Shown in pieces: positions 17,928-27,871 of a DNA stretch of 64,000 nucleotides; within the stretch, counting starts at the first letter, position 1; every line of letters starts with the position of its first letter. Where the stretch lies: NCBI RefSeq assembly GCF_051235805.1, contig NZ_JBPNXV010000001.1, positions 248,001 through 312,000 of the forward strand, given 5' to 3'. The translations under genes and the position numbers were made by a program. The DNA comes from Pseudothermotoga_B sp051235805. Lineage in GTDB: Bacteria > Thermotogota > Thermotogae > Thermotogales > DSM-5069. The notes under the pieces are model-generated. The model was not told the origin of the DNA. It did not search any database and was given only the letters and a program-made list of their open reading frames with translations.

Positions 17928-19240
17928 CTATTCTCCCTACCTTTGAAAATAAGAATTATAGGAGACCCACAGAAAGGATAGACCGTTTCTCTTATGAGTC
18001 GTTGCAATGTCCTTGAGACAGTTTCAGTAGCTTGCTCTTTTTTATTAACTTGAACGACGAATTTCGGTGGTTTTGCTTTCACTTGTCTAACAGAGTATAT
18101 TCTGAGTTCTCCTTTGGAAAGGTTGGGGGCAAGAAGAGAAAGCTGCGATACCAGTTTACTCAGTTGGTTTTGGGGTATCTTTTTCGAATAAGATTCGTAT
18201 GCTTCGTCAATTGCCTCTATGAGTTGTTTTAAACCAACTTTTTTCACCGCACTGGTGAAGACGATTCGACAGAAGTTTGCAAATGGCATCTGTGAATGAA
18301 AGATCTCTTCATACTGTCTTTTTGAAACCTGACTCAAATCGAATTTGTTCATCACACAGATCATCGCTCTACCGTTGCTCAGTATCAGATCTGCTATTCT
18401 TTTGTCTTGATGAGTAATACCCTCTGTTGCATCCATTACGAGCAAGACTACATCGGCTGATTCTATGGCGTCTATAGTTCGGCTCACACTGAAACGTTCA
18501 ACTGTTTTTCTTTCGATTCTACTCTTACGCCTCATTCCGGCGGTGTCCACGAAAATGTATTTTTTACCTCCTATCTCTGCGACCTCATCGATTGGATCTC
18601 TTGTTGTTCCAGGAATGGGCGTCACTGTCGCTCTGTCTTCACCAACCAAGGCGTTGAACAGAGAAGATTTGCCAACATTTGGTTTACCAACAATTGCTAT
18701 CGATGGCAGAGACTCTTGATCTACTTTTTCGGAAGTGCAGTTGTTTTCTTTCAGAAATTTCGCAATCTTGTCGAGCAGTTCGTCGGTGCTTTTTCCGTGT
18801 TGTGCGGAGACGAATACATAATCTTCAAAACCTAATCTTAGAAACTCTGAGAGATTGCTTTCGATAAGCGACATGTTCTCAGCTTTGTTTATCACGAGTA
18901 TCACTTTCTTACCTGTCTTTCTCAGTTGGTCTGCCACATACTCATCGTCTGATGTTATACCGCTTCTTCCATCGACAACGAAAAGTATCAAATCTGCTTT
19001 TTGAAAGGTTTTGAATGCCCTTTCACGCATCGCCTCAAGCATTGGATCGTTTGTCTTTTCAAAGACACCGCAGGTATCGTACAATGTGAAAACGGTCTCG
19101 TCATAACTGACGAGACCTTTTACTGCATCCCGCGTAACGCCATCGAGCTTTTCTGTTATTGCCTTCCGTCTTCCTATCAATCTGTTGAAAAGAGTGGACT
19201 TCCCAACATTTGTTCTGCCGGCAATTACAACAACAGCCAT
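17924..19240 (-). CDS. der: Ribosome assembly GTPase Der (EngA)
   Basis: A 438-residue protein with two consecutive GTPase domains. The P-loops are GRTNVGKST (about 7-15) and GKPNVGKSS (about 185-193), with switch II DTCG and DTAG, and G4 motifs NKAE and NKFD. A C-terminal KH-like domain follows (about 350-435). Der acts in 50S subunit maturation. The first P-loop has Thr where most Der proteins have Pro. It ends overlapping plsY and begins at the last base of the rpsA stop. Confidence 0.94.
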   Translation of the reverse strand: MAVVVIAGRTNVGKSTLFNRLIGRRKAITEKLDGVTRDAVKGLVSYDETVFTLYDTCGVFEKTNDPMLEAMRERAFKTFQKADLILFVVDGRSGITSDDEYVADQLRKTGKKVILVINKAENMSLIESNLSEFLRLGFEDYVFVSAQHGKSTDELLDKIAKFLKENNCTSEKVDQESLPSIAIVGKPNVGKSSLFNALVGEDRATVTPIPGTTRDPIDEVAEIGGKKYIFVDTAGMRRKSRIERKTVERFSVSRTIDAIESADVVLLVMDATEGITHQDKRIADLILSNGRAMICVMNKFDLSQVSKRQYEEIFHSQMPFANFCRIVFTSAVKKVGLKQLIEAIDEAYESYSKKIPQNQLSKLVSQLSLLAPNLSKGELRIYSVRQVKAKPPKFVVQVNKKEQATETVSRTLQRLIRETVYPFCGSPIILIFKGRENR

Positions 19241-20859
19241 CAGCCTTTCATCCTATCACCAAGCGTTTTTTGGTTCGATTCTCCACCGATCGTTTTCTTG
19301 TAATCTTCGTAAGCTCTCTTTTCTTCAAGTTTTTTCTGGCTCACCAAGACCTTTCTTCTCTCAGGTATGAGTCTTAGAACTAAAACCTCTACTTCATCGC
19401 CTTCTTTCAGATCTTCATGAGCATGTCCAGATGGCATCAACCCTTCTACTGAGAAATCGTTCAAAAAGACAATGAATCCAGAGTTGACCTTTGACTTAAC
19501 AGTTGCTTTGACAACAGAGTCTTCATTCAGTTTAGTGAGTACTTCTTCCCACGGGTCAGATGTCAGCTGTTTTATACTCAGTCTCATTCGTCTTTGTTGT
19601 TGATCGATGGAAAGGATCTTTACGTCGACTCTTTGTTTCTCTTTCAGGAGTTCTGATGGATCCTTTATCTTGTTCCAGGAGAGTTCTGATTTTGGTACAA
19701 ACCCACTCACGCCATCTTCGATTTCCACTATAGCACCGGTTGAAAGTACTCTCTGTACAACTCCGCTCACAACACTTCCCTCAGGATATTTCTCTGCAAC
19801 ATTCTCCCATGGATCGCCCTTAGCTTTCTTATAGCTTAAGGAAATTCTACGCTTTTCAGGATCTATTTCAACTACTTCAGCCTGCACTAACTGTCCAACC
19901 TTGAAATATTTGTGAAGATCGGCCTTTTTGCTGCCCCAAAAGATTTCCGAGATGTGTATTAATCCATCAAGACCAGGCTCAAGATTTATAAAGACACCGA
20001 AAGGCAGAATGCTCTTCACTGCACCTTGTACTATCGTTCCAACAGGGTACTTCTCGGAGACTTTCAACCAAGGATCTGGTTCAAGTGCTTTCAAACTGAC
20101 GGTCACAGAACCTTTTGTTTCGTCCAATTCTATTATCTTGATCTTGATCTTTTCTCCCTTTTTCAAGATGTCTGCAAAGGAAATCGATGGATCGTGGGAG
20201 AGCTCAGTTCTCGGCAAAAAGGCTTTTACTATACCCAAATCGAGTATGGCATGATCTTCAGAAATCTGTTCAACAACTGCGAGAACCTCATCACCGACTT
20301 TGTGAGAGTTGAAGAAATCACGTCGCAGTTGCTCTACAAGTGCTCTTCTTGAAACAACAACTCGCTGTCGTTTCCGGTCCACGGTGTACTCGATTATCAG
20401 GAACTCCATTTCCTCGTCTGGAATTGCTTGATCCTTTCTGAGCAGAGAGTGTGATCCTGGCAAGAATGCGCTGAGGACACCCTGAATATCAACTTGATAG
20501 CCTCCAGAAACCGCCTGAACTATCTTACCTTTGATCGGTGTCTTTGTTTCATAAGCCTTCTTTAGTGAGTTTCGTACCTCTCTTGCAAAGGGCTTTCTTT
20601 CGGAGAGGACAGCATAACCTTCCTCATCGTTGATTTTGAGTATCTGAGCTTTGATTTTTTCACCTAATCTGTAAGTAGTCGCCGGGCGTACGAGCTCGTT
20701 CTGGGGTATCATTCCTTCTTGCTTACCTCCGAAATCAACGGAGATTCCTTCGGCTGGGTTGATTCTGGTCACCGTTGCTTCTACGATCTGACCTGGACTG
20801 TTCTCGGAGATGTCCAGGTACTCTTCAAAATTTTCCATCCTTTCTTGTTTCTCGCTCAT
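19240..20859 (-). CDS. rpsA: Ribosomal protein S1 homologue with six S1 domains
   Basis: A 539-residue RNA-binding protein. Six S1 motifs can be counted, beginning near residues 20, 107, 191, 277, 363 and 450 (for example GTIVQGAVKSILPFGVFINLEPGLDGLIHISE in the fourth). It should bind mRNA and aid translation initiation. Its start overlaps the ispH stop by 4 bases. In several Firmicutes S1 is fused to IspH; here they are separate but adjacent. Confidence 0.9.
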   Translation of the reverse strand: MSEKQERMENFEEYLDISENSPGQIVEATVTRINPAEGISVDFGGKQEGMIPQNELVRPATTYRLGEKIKAQILKINDEEGYAVLSERKPFAREVRNSLKKAYETKTPIKGKIVQAVSGGYQVDIQGVLSAFLPGSHSLLRKDQAIPDEEMEFLIIEYTVDRKRQRVVVSRRALVEQLRRDFFNSHKVGDEVLAVVEQISEDHAILDLGIVKAFLPRTELSHDPSISFADILKKGEKIKIKIIELDETKGSVTVSLKALEPDPWLKVSEKYPVGTIVQGAVKSILPFGVFINLEPGLDGLIHISEIFWGSKKADLHKYFKVGQLVQAEVVEIDPEKRRISLSYKKAKGDPWENVAEKYPEGSVVSGVVQRVLSTGAIVEIEDGVSGFVPKSELSWNKIKDPSELLKEKQRVDVKILSIDQQQRRMRLSIKQLTSDPWEEVLTKLNEDSVVKATVKSKVNSGFIVFLNDFSVEGLMPSGHAHEDLKEGDEVEVLVLRLIPERRKVLVSQKKLEEKRAYEDYKKTIGGESNQKTLGDRMKG

Positions 20860-21689
20860 TTCTTTTCCCTCCTATGAAGAATTTTGCCGATGAGTATTTC
20901 CAAGTCTTCTTTGGGCGTTGAAGTGCCTGTGACAATACCTATAGTGTTTATACCACTTAAATCAGTTTTCTCCACTTCTGAAGGATCTTCGATATGCACA
21001 ACCCTCGTTATCTTTGAAGCGATCTTTGCAAGTTTGGAGGTATTTGAACTGTTCTTGCCACCTAAAACTATCACCAAATCACTTTCCTGTGATATCTTTT
21101 TTGTTTCTCTTTCCCTCCTTGCTGTCACATCGCATATCGTGTTTATGACACGTAATTCTTTGTAAACAGACATTTGAATTGAGCTTAAGACAAACGTGTT
21201 GAATTCTTCAACAGACATTGTGGTCTGTGATAATATACAACTCTTCGCTTCTAACACAACAGGTTCGGTCGTGATCAAGGCAGTTGGTGCATAACTGACC
21301 AGTGCATTCATTTCAGGATGATCTTTCTTACCAAAAATGAAGACTCTGTAACCTGATTGGTACATCTGCTGAGCAGTTTTGAACAGATTCAAAACAATTG
21401 GACAAGTTGTATCAACAACTTTCTTAAAAGTCTCTTTAGCTTTCTTTATCTCTTCTTCTGGAACGCCATGTGCGCGTATTATCAAGACAGAATCCTTTGC
21501 ATCTTCTGGAATCTCTTTTTCTATGACTTCAACTCCCTTTTGCTTCAGAGATTGTATAACTGTTTTGTTGTGAACCAACTCACCGAGTGTGTAAACTCTT
21601 TCGTTCTTGGAAATCTCGCTCAGTGCTATCTCTAAGGCGCGGTTAACACCAAAGCAAAAACCTACATCTTCAGCAACGATCATTCTCAC
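20856..21689 (-). CDS. ispH: 4-hydroxy-3-methylbut-2-enyl diphosphate reductase IspH
   Basis: A 277-residue [4Fe-4S] enzyme, last step of the MEP isoprenoid pathway. Cys12 lies in GFCFGVNRAL, the second Cys in DTTCPIVLN and the third in NTICDVTARRE. RAHGVPEE, KKDHPEM and SQTTMSVEEF supply active-site His, Glu and Thr. The third-Cys context departs from the common ICNATQ. Start GTG 21689 with GGAGGA six bases upstream. It overlaps cmk and rpsA. Confidence 0.93.
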   Translation of the reverse strand: MRMIVAEDVGFCFGVNRALEIALSEISKNERVYTLGELVHNKTVIQSLKQKGVEVIEKEIPEDAKDSVLIIRAHGVPEEEIKKAKETFKKVVDTTCPIVLNLFKTAQQMYQSGYRVFIFGKKDHPEMNALVSYAPTALITTEPVVLEAKSCILSQTTMSVEEFNTFVLSSIQMSVYKELRVINTICDVTARRERETKKISQESDLVIVLGGKNSSNTSKLAKIASKITRVVHIEDPSEVEKTDLSGINTIGIVTGTSTPKEDLEILIGKILHRREKK

Positions 21690-22341
21690 AGTTCATCCTC
21701 CTGAGTACAATGTCACAAATCTCTTGAACCACTTCTTCTATACTCTTGTCTGTTGTGTCGATGACTATGGCGTCCTCAGCTGGTCGAAGTGGTGCAAGTG
21801 ATCTTTTGGAGTCTTGTTCATCTCTCAATCTGATCTGTTCTGCTACTTCTTCAAAGGTGAGATCAACACCCTTGTGGCACAGTTCTTTGAGTCTTCTTCG
21901 AACGCGTTCTTCGAAGGACGCTGTGAGAAAGATCTTCACCTGTGCGTTTGGAAGGACCACTGTTCCTATGTCTCTCCCATCGACTACGAATCTTCCACCT
22001 TTACATATATTTCTTTGAATCTCTGTCAGCTTCAACCTTACTAAGGGATTTACAGCAAAATCAGAAGCAAGTTTTCCTGCCTGAGCAGTTCTTATCTGTT
22101 CTTTTAGCTTCTCACCATTGAGGTACAGGTCGCCTGAATTGTAAAAAAACTCTATCTCATCGAGGGCTTTTGACAGATCATCTGAGGGCGAAAGATTTTT
22201 TGAGTGCAAATAAATGCCGACAGCTCTGTACATAGCACCGGTGTCTAAGTAGTTCAACTTCAATTTTTTTGCAACAAGCTGCGCCACAGAAGATTTTCCA
22301 GAACCAGCAGGACCATCTATTGCTATGAGAAGTTCCTTCAA
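21670..22341 (-). CDS. cmk: Cytidylate kinase
   Basis: About 223 residues phosphorylating CMP/dCMP. P-loop IDGPAGSGKSSVA near the N-terminus, then YLDTGAMYRAV, VDGRDIGTVVLP and the LID segment RRLKEL. The TTG at 22341 has CCGGAGG upstream and starts one base after the STAS stop. A frame open 15 codons further upstream would overlap the STAS gene without a ribosome site. It overlaps the ispH start by 20 bases. Confidence 0.93.
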   Translation of the reverse strand: MKELLIAIDGPAGSGKSSVAQLVAKKLKLNYLDTGAMYRAVGIYLHSKNLSPSDDLSKALDEIEFFYNSGDLYLNGEKLKEQIRTAQAGKLASDFAVNPLVRLKLTEIQRNICKGGRFVVDGRDIGTVVLPNAQVKIFLTASFEERVRRRLKELCHKGVDLTFEEVAEQIRLRDEQDSKRSLAPLRPAEDAIVIDTTDKSIEEVVQEICDIVLRRMNCENDRC

Positions 22342-22342
22342 T

Positions 22343-22678
22343 TCACGCTTCCTCCGGTACATCAACGATTTTGAATACTTTGTCAAGTCGCGTCATCTCA
22401 AAGATACGCTTGACATTTTGTCTCAAGCCAGCCAAAACGAGTTCTTTTCCCAATGTTCTCGTATCTTTCAGAAGTGAAACCATCGTACCAAGCCCGGCAC
22501 TGTCGATATAGGGAACGTTTGACATGTCGATCACTATTTTTGCATTACTTGATTTTTCAAGTTTCTCCTTAATCGTTTTTTTGATGTCAGCAGAATGATA
22601 TGCGTCAAAGTCACCTTCTACTCTGCAGATCAACATGGCTTTGGCTTCTTCAAACTTCACCGAAATATCGTTCATCAT
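22343..22678 (-). CDS. STAS-domain anti-sigma factor antagonist (SpoIIAA-like)
   Basis: A 111-residue single STAS domain. The signature VIDMSNVPYIDSAGLGTMVSLL holds the phosphorylatable Ser in DSAGLG (about residue 60). Such proteins sequester an anti-sigma kinase when unphosphorylated and are reset by SpoIIE/PP2C phosphatases. No kinase gene is adjacent. The ATG overlaps the aspS stop (TGATG); GGGGGCGAT is the ribosome site. Its partner kinase is unknown. Confidence 0.88.
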   Translation of the reverse strand: MMNDISVKFEEAKAMLICRVEGDFDAYHSADIKKTIKEKLEKSSNAKIVIDMSNVPYIDSAGLGTMVSLLKDTRTLGKELVLAGLRQNVKRIFEMTRLDKVFKIVDVPEEA

Positions 22679-24426
22679 CAATCGCCCCCTAAGTTTATCT
22701 TGAGTTCCTTCAGTTGTCTTTCACTGACTATGTCTGGTGCTCCCGTAAGCGGACAAACACCGCTCGAAGTCTTCGGGAATGCTATCACATCGCGTATCGA
22801 AGAGACACCACACATTATGGCAACTAATCTGTCCAAACCAAGCGCTATACCACCATGTGGCGGCGCGCCGTACTGAAAAGCTTCCAACAAAAATCCGAAC
22901 TTTACTTTGATTTCCTCCTCGGTCAGTTGCATCAACTCGAAGACTTCTCTTTGAAGCTCTGCATTATGAATTCTAACACTTCCTGACCCTACTTCAAAGC
23001 CGTTTATGACAATGTCATAAGATTGTGCTCTTATTTTAGAAAGATCGCTACCTCTATACTCTGCCAAGTCTTCAAGGTTTGGCATTGTGAAAGGATGATG
23101 TTGTGCAACGAATCTTTTTTCTTCATCGCTGTACTCAAACATTGGAAAATCTATCACCCAGAAGATGTCAAAACCAGATTTGAGATGTGAATAGAATTGT
23201 TCGCCAAGACTCTTTCTGATCTCTCCAAGGGCATTGTTGACATCGGTGTTTTTCCCCGCTGCGATTATACACACATCTTCTGGTTGCATCGAAAGATCTT
23301 TTGATATCGCTTCATAGCTCTTTTGTAAGTGTTTCAACGCGGCACCACGCATAACGCCATTGACATCTATTGCAAACCAGAGAACTCCTCCAACACCAAA
23401 GGCTTTTGCGAGCTGATCGAGTTCGTCTGCCAACTTTCTTGTCATCTTCTGTGAAAGTCCCTTGGCTACAAACCCTTTAACAACCCCATCGTTTTTCAAG
23501 ACATTCAAGACCACATGGTAATCAGAGTCTCTGAAAAACTCACTGAAATCTTTAAACTGCATCTGTATTCTTCGATCTGGTTTGTCTGACCCATAGGTGT
23601 TCATGCAATATTCATAGGTCAGTCGGTCGAGTTTTTCAGGTAGTTCAATACCCAAAACTTTTTTGAAGACATACCTGAGCATACCTTCTGTGACTTGCAT
23701 GACATCTTCTCTTGTGTTGAAAGACATCTCTATATCGATCTGTGTGAACTCAGGTTGTCTGTCAGCCCTCAAATCTTCATCACGGAAACATCTCACAATC
23801 TGAAAATATCGATCTAATCCGCTCAACATCAACAATTGCTTGAAGAGTTGTGGTGATTGTGGTAAGGCATAGAAGGTACCAGGCTTAAGCCTTGAGGGAA
23901 CCAAAAAGTCTCTTGCTCCTTCCGGTGTACTCTTTGTCAGAAAGGGAGTTTCGACTTCTATAAATCCTTGTGCTCCTAGATACTCTCTTACAGCTTGGGC
24001 AACCTTGTGTCTTGTTATAATTCTGTCCATGGCTTCTCTTCTTCGAAGATCGATGTAGCGATACTTCAATCTGACGTCTTCGGCTGGCAATTTTGTCTCT
24101 CCTGGATAAAATGGTAGGTCTTTGGACGGTGAAGAGAGAATTTTCACTCTTTCAGCTATAACTTCAATCTCGCCAGTTGAAAGATCCTTGTTCACAGTTT
24201 CCTTGGGTCTTTCCCTGACAAGCCCTTCGACTTGAACGACGGCTTCTCTGCGAAGATCGACTTCTATCTCTGGTGATAGTACAACCTGCGTTAGACCATA
24301 CCTGTCTCTGAGCATTATAAACTTCACGCCACCAAGGTCCCTGATCCTGTCAACCCAACCAGCCAGAGTAACCTTCTTACCAACGTCTTGAAGGGTGAGT
24401 TCTCCACAAGTGTGAGTTCTCAACAT
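22678..24426 (-). CDS. aspS: Aspartyl-tRNA synthetase, bacterial type
   Basis: A 582-residue class II synthetase. OB-fold anticodon-binding domain (1-105, VTLAGWVDRIRDLGGVKFIMLRDR), motif 2 FRDEDLRADRQPEFTQID and motif 3 GGIALGLDRLVAIM are visible, with the bacterial GAD insertion domain between about 300 and 410. Whether it is discriminating (with AsnRS) or non-discriminating (with GatCAB) cannot be told here. It leads a nine-gene operon reading to 15243. Confidence 0.95.
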   Translation of the reverse strand: MLRTHTCGELTLQDVGKKVTLAGWVDRIRDLGGVKFIMLRDRYGLTQVVLSPEIEVDLRREAVVQVEGLVRERPKETVNKDLSTGEIEVIAERVKILSSPSKDLPFYPGETKLPAEDVRLKYRYIDLRRREAMDRIITRHKVAQAVREYLGAQGFIEVETPFLTKSTPEGARDFLVPSRLKPGTFYALPQSPQLFKQLLMLSGLDRYFQIVRCFRDEDLRADRQPEFTQIDIEMSFNTREDVMQVTEGMLRYVFKKVLGIELPEKLDRLTYEYCMNTYGSDKPDRRIQMQFKDFSEFFRDSDYHVVLNVLKNDGVVKGFVAKGLSQKMTRKLADELDQLAKAFGVGGVLWFAIDVNGVMRGAALKHLQKSYEAISKDLSMQPEDVCIIAAGKNTDVNNALGEIRKSLGEQFYSHLKSGFDIFWVIDFPMFEYSDEEKRFVAQHHPFTMPNLEDLAEYRGSDLSKIRAQSYDIVINGFEVGSGSVRIHNAELQREVFELMQLTEEEIKVKFGFLLEAFQYGAPPHGGIALGLDRLVAIMCGVSSIRDVIAFPKTSSGVCPLTGAPDIVSERQLKELKINLGGD

Positions 24427-24536
24427 CTTTCATCCTCCTATTTTTGCCTCGAATACTATATCATTGTTCTTGGAAATAATATATCACGTATGAGCAGCTG
24501 TGAGCAGTGCAACCGGCATAAAAAGGAGGTGTGACT

Positions 24537-26216
24537 GTGAAATTCTCATCTTTTGTCTACAAGAGGCCTGATCTGGAACAACTCAAGGGAAGACTCCAAG
24601 AACTGGTTAGCAGATTGAAAACGGCAAGAAATTCAGTGCAGGCAAGAGAGGTCGTCGATGAGATCAACAAGATCAGGGAGGATTTTTCAACGGCTTTTGT
24701 TATTTGCTCGATTCGTTATTGCATGAACACGAAGGATGAATTCTACAAGAAGGAGAAAGACTTCTTTGACAGTGCAACACCTGTTGTTGAAGGTTTGTCG
24801 ACAGATTATTACAGAGCTCTACTCCAATCGCCTTTTAGAGAAGATCTTGAGAAGATCTATGGAAAGCAACTTTTCAACATTGCAACACTTGCGATCAAAA
24901 CCTTCAAACCAGAAATCCTTGAGGATCTCATCGAAGAGAATAAGCTTTCAACTGAATATTCAGATCTTGTTTCTTCTGCACAGATAGACTTTGAAGGAAA
25001 AAAGTTGACCCTACCACAACTCAGAGCTTATATGCTCTCTGAAAAAAGAGAGATTCGTAAGGCTGCAGCCGAGGCAATTTATTCCTTTTTTGCCGCAAAG
25101 GAAGAAAGTTCAGACCAGATATACGATAAACTTGTCAGGCTGAGAACGAAGATCGCACACAAATTGGGTTATGGTTCTTTCACACAGCTTGCTTATGATA
25201 GGCTCACGCGTTCAGATTACGATGCGAAGATGGTAGAGAAGCTCAGAAAAGCGGTGAAAAAGTATATCGTGCCCGTTGTAGGGAAGTTACGTGAAAAACA
25301 AGCGGTACTATTGGGCGTTGAAAAACTGAAATACTATGATCTCTCTGTTTTGCTAAAGGAAGGAAATCCAAAACCAAGGGGCGATGAAGATCAAATCGTC
25401 GCCAAGGCAAAGCAAATGTACGAAGAGATGTCAAGCGAGACAAATGAGTTCTTCAACTTCATGTTGAACAACGAACTGTTAGATCTGAAGAGTCGAGAGG
25501 GGAAGTACCCTGGAGGATTCTGCAACTTCATTCCAGAGTACAAAGCACCGTTCATATTTGCGAATTTCAACGGTACGGAACACGACGTGGAAGTATTGAC
25601 TCACGAAGCGGGACATGCCTTTCAAGTGTTCAGAAGTAGAAACTACGAGGTACCAGAGTATCATTGGCCAACACTCGAGGCATGCGAAATCCATTCGATG
25701 AGTATGGAATTCTTTGCTTGGCCATGGATGGAGTACTTTTACGAGGATGAAGCTGACAAGGCAAGGCTTGTTCATCTGTGGGGAGCGATCAACTTCATAC
25801 CTTATGGTACTGCAGTTGACGAGTTCCAACACCGAGTTTACGAAAATCCAGATCTCACACCAAGAGAAAGAAGGTCTCTGTGGAGAGAAGTAGAAAAGAT
25901 CTACATGCCTGAGGTTGACTACGACGGAAACAAATTTCTGGAAAACGGTGGCAGATGGCACCAGCAGATGCATATCTTTGAAAGTCCATTTTATTACATT
26001 GACTATGTCTTAGCGCAGATCTGTGCCTTTCAGTTCTGGGCAAAGTCGCGCAAAGAAAGAGATGTTTTCAGAGACTATGTGAAACTGTGTGACATGGGAG
26101 GCAGTCTGCCATTCACTGAGCTGTTAAAGGTGGCAAATCTTTCTTCACCATTTGAAGAAAAGACCATAGAATTTGTCGCAGGTGAAGTTTCAAGATGGAT
26201 TGATTCACATCAATAA
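24537..26216 (+). CDS. pepF: M3-family oligoendopeptidase (PepF-like)
   Basis: About 559 residues. The zinc site HEAGHAFQ is near residues 357-364, with the third ligand expected in LEACEIHSMSMEFF. An N-terminal oligoF-like helical region is present. No signal peptide, so it is a cytosolic peptidase that trims short peptides. GTG 24537 lies six to seven bases after AAAGGAGGTG; GTG 24531 is too close. Its 3' end overlaps the convergent HAD gene by 12 bases. Confidence 0.9.
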   Translation: MKFSSFVYKRPDLEQLKGRLQELVSRLKTARNSVQAREVVDEINKIREDFSTAFVICSIRYCMNTKDEFYKKEKDFFDSATPVVEGLSTDYYRALLQSPFREDLEKIYGKQLFNIATLAIKTFKPEILEDLIEENKLSTEYSDLVSSAQIDFEGKKLTLPQLRAYMLSEKREIRKAAAEAIYSFFAAKEESSDQIYDKLVRLRTKIAHKLGYGSFTQLAYDRLTRSDYDAKMVEKLRKAVKKYIVPVVGKLREKQAVLLGVEKLKYYDLSVLLKEGNPKPRGDEDQIVAKAKQMYEEMSSETNEFFNFMLNNELLDLKSREGKYPGGFCNFIPEYKAPFIFANFNGTEHDVEVLTHEAGHAFQVFRSRNYEVPEYHWPTLEACEIHSMSMEFFAWPWMEYFYEDEADKARLVHLWGAINFIPYGTAVDEFQHRVYENPDLTPRERRSLWREVEKIYMPEVDYDGNKFLENGGRWHQQMHIFESPFYYIDYVLAQICAFQFWAKSRKERDVFRDYVKLCDMGGSLPFTELLKVANLSSPFEEKTIEFVAGEVSRWIDSHQ

Positions 26217-26882
26217 CATTGAGTAGAGTTGCTCGAAAGTTCTTGCTGTCTTTTGACTGTCATTGCCGGTGCCGGTGTAGTCAAACAAAATGAAATCTAC
26301 ACCGGCATTCTTTGCGGCAAGAGAGTCTGTCTGAGGGTCATCTCCAATGTAAACGGATCTGCTCAATGGAACACCACTGATCTCTTGAGCCTTGAAAAAG
26401 AGTGTTGGATCTGGCTTCGGTTTTCCGACTTCTTCAGAGGTTAGGATGAACTCGAAGAATCTATCAAGTCTGAGTAACTTTGATCTACTCTCTTGAACTG
26501 TTTTCACACCGTTGGTCAACACAGCCATTCTTTGTTTTCTCTTTTTAAGCTTCTCTAATAGATCTTCTGCTCCTGGAAGAAAATAGGCAAGATGTGAAAG
26601 AGTTTCCAAATATCTCTGAGCGATCCTTTTGGCATCAAGGCTTTTTACGTTGATATTGTCGAGGAACTCTTCAAATCGCGCAAAAACTATGTATTCTTTG
26701 TCGTATTTTCCCTGTGAAAAGGCAAGCCACCATTTTTTGTTGATCTGCGTGTAGAGAGTTATCTGCTCTTGTGTCAAAAAAATGCCATGGTCTCTGAAGG
26801 TGTTGTAAAGAGCTTCCTTTTCAGAGCGTGAAAAATCCAAAAGCGTGTTGTCTAAATCAAAGTAGACGATCTCATACTTCAT
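26205..26882 (-). CDS. HAD phosphatase, YjjG-like nucleotidase
   Basis: A 225-residue HAD protein: motif I VYFDLDNTLLDF, helical C1 cap, motif II AVLTNGVKT, then a Lys in VGKPKPDP and motif IV IGDDPQTDSLAAKNAG. The cap and motifs match YjjG-type pyrimidine 5'-nucleotidases that cleanse unusual nucleotides. It starts in the stop of the glycosidase-like gene and is last of a three-gene operon with ribokinase. Confidence 0.8.
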   Translation of the reverse strand: MKYEIVYFDLDNTLLDFSRSEKEALYNTFRDHGIFLTQEQITLYTQINKKWWLAFSQGKYDKEYIVFARFEEFLDNINVKSLDAKRIAQRYLETLSHLAYFLPGAEDLLEKLKKRKQRMAVLTNGVKTVQESRSKLLRLDRFFEFILTSEEVGKPKPDPTLFFKAQEISGVPLSRSVYIGDDPQTDSLAAKNAGVDFILFDYTGTGNDSQKTARTFEQLYSMLLM

Positions 26883-27871
26883 TTTCTTTCACCGCTGACT
26901 ATTTTCAAAACTGTCTGCCAAGTCTTTTTTGGATCATCTGGTGCGATGCTGCTTATGTGTTTGCACGCGTAGACGCCCCAAAAGAGTAATGTATCTATTT
27001 TGTGATTTCTTATCGTTAAGTATCCTTCGAGGAGTTCTTCTTCTCTCCCTGCTGGTACTTTGAAACCTTGTAGCCACATGTGGTTTTCTTTGTTGTACTC
27101 TTGTGAGAGTCTCTCTATTTTCTGGGCAGATTCTTCAACGAATGGGTTGACCTGTAATCCAAAGGAAAACCAATATGGGTCTGTACCAATGTTATCTATG
27201 AAATCAAGTCTGGTTATCTGTTCGAAGTCTCTAACACCAAATAACTCCATCTCAAAAGGAAGAAAACAAACAACGTTCTTCAGAGTTTTTTCCTTAGCGT
27301 ACCTTGTTAGATCTGAGAAGAATTCCACCACCGTGTCATTTCTGAAGTTGGCAACATCTTCATTGTATTCAACAGGCATCGGGTAACCATACTTCTCTTG
27401 AAAAAGTTTTTTACACCTGTCGCATCTACAAGTCCAGACAGAAGGAAAGTCAGTGAATGGTGATGGAATGTGAAAGTGTGGTTCATCCCAGAAGATTGCG
27501 TCAAAACCAGCATCTTTGGTGGCATCGATCCATTCTTTCATCTGTTCTCTGAAATTCTGTGAATTGAAGCAAACAGACCCCTTTTGCCTGCCGTCGTTAC
27601 CAACTTGTGCCTGATCCATGTGGTGCTGCAGAAAGCCGCTGAAAGCTTCGCCACCGAAGACACCACCCCATCCCCATGGATCTGCCCAGATCTCAAAACC
27701 CATATCTTTACTGATCTTTGCAATATCTCTCATCGTCTTTTCATAGAACCTAAAATCGTTCTCACTGTAAGTGTGTACTATGATACCAAAACCATCCTTC
27801 TTGAGGAGCTTCAAATCTTCCTTCACATACCAAGGCATTCTGTTTCCAAAATAGCTCACTCCAAATTTCAT
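26879..27871 (-). CDS. Glycoside-hydrolase-like TIM-barrel protein, function unknown
   Basis: A 330-residue protein with no signal peptide. Segments fit a beta/alpha barrel: FGVSYFGNRMPW at the N-terminus, IWADPWGWGGVFGG, DAIFWDEPHFHIP and IGTDPYWFSFG. FWDEPHF (about 139-145) resembles an acid/base Glu at the end of a barrel strand. A Cys cluster CRCDRCKKLF near 166-175 recalls the CxCxxC segment of the hypothetical glycosyl hydrolase 6 group and some GH42-like proteins. Its overlap with ribokinase on one side and a nucleotidase on the other suggests cleavage of a ribose- or nucleoside-containing compound; that is inference. Confidence 0.55.
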   Translation of the reverse strand: MKFGVSYFGNRMPWYVKEDLKLLKKDGFGIIVHTYSENDFRFYEKTMRDIAKISKDMGFEIWADPWGWGGVFGGEAFSGFLQHHMDQAQVGNDGRQKGSVCFNSQNFREQMKEWIDATKDAGFDAIFWDEPHFHIPSPFTDFPSVWTCRCDRCKKLFQEKYGYPMPVEYNEDVANFRNDTVVEFFSDLTRYAKEKTLKNVVCFLPFEMELFGVRDFEQITRLDFIDNIGTDPYWFSFGLQVNPFVEESAQKIERLSQEYNKENHMWLQGFKVPAGREEELLEGYLTIRNHKIDTLLFWGVYACKHISSIAPDDPKKTWQTVLKIVSGERK

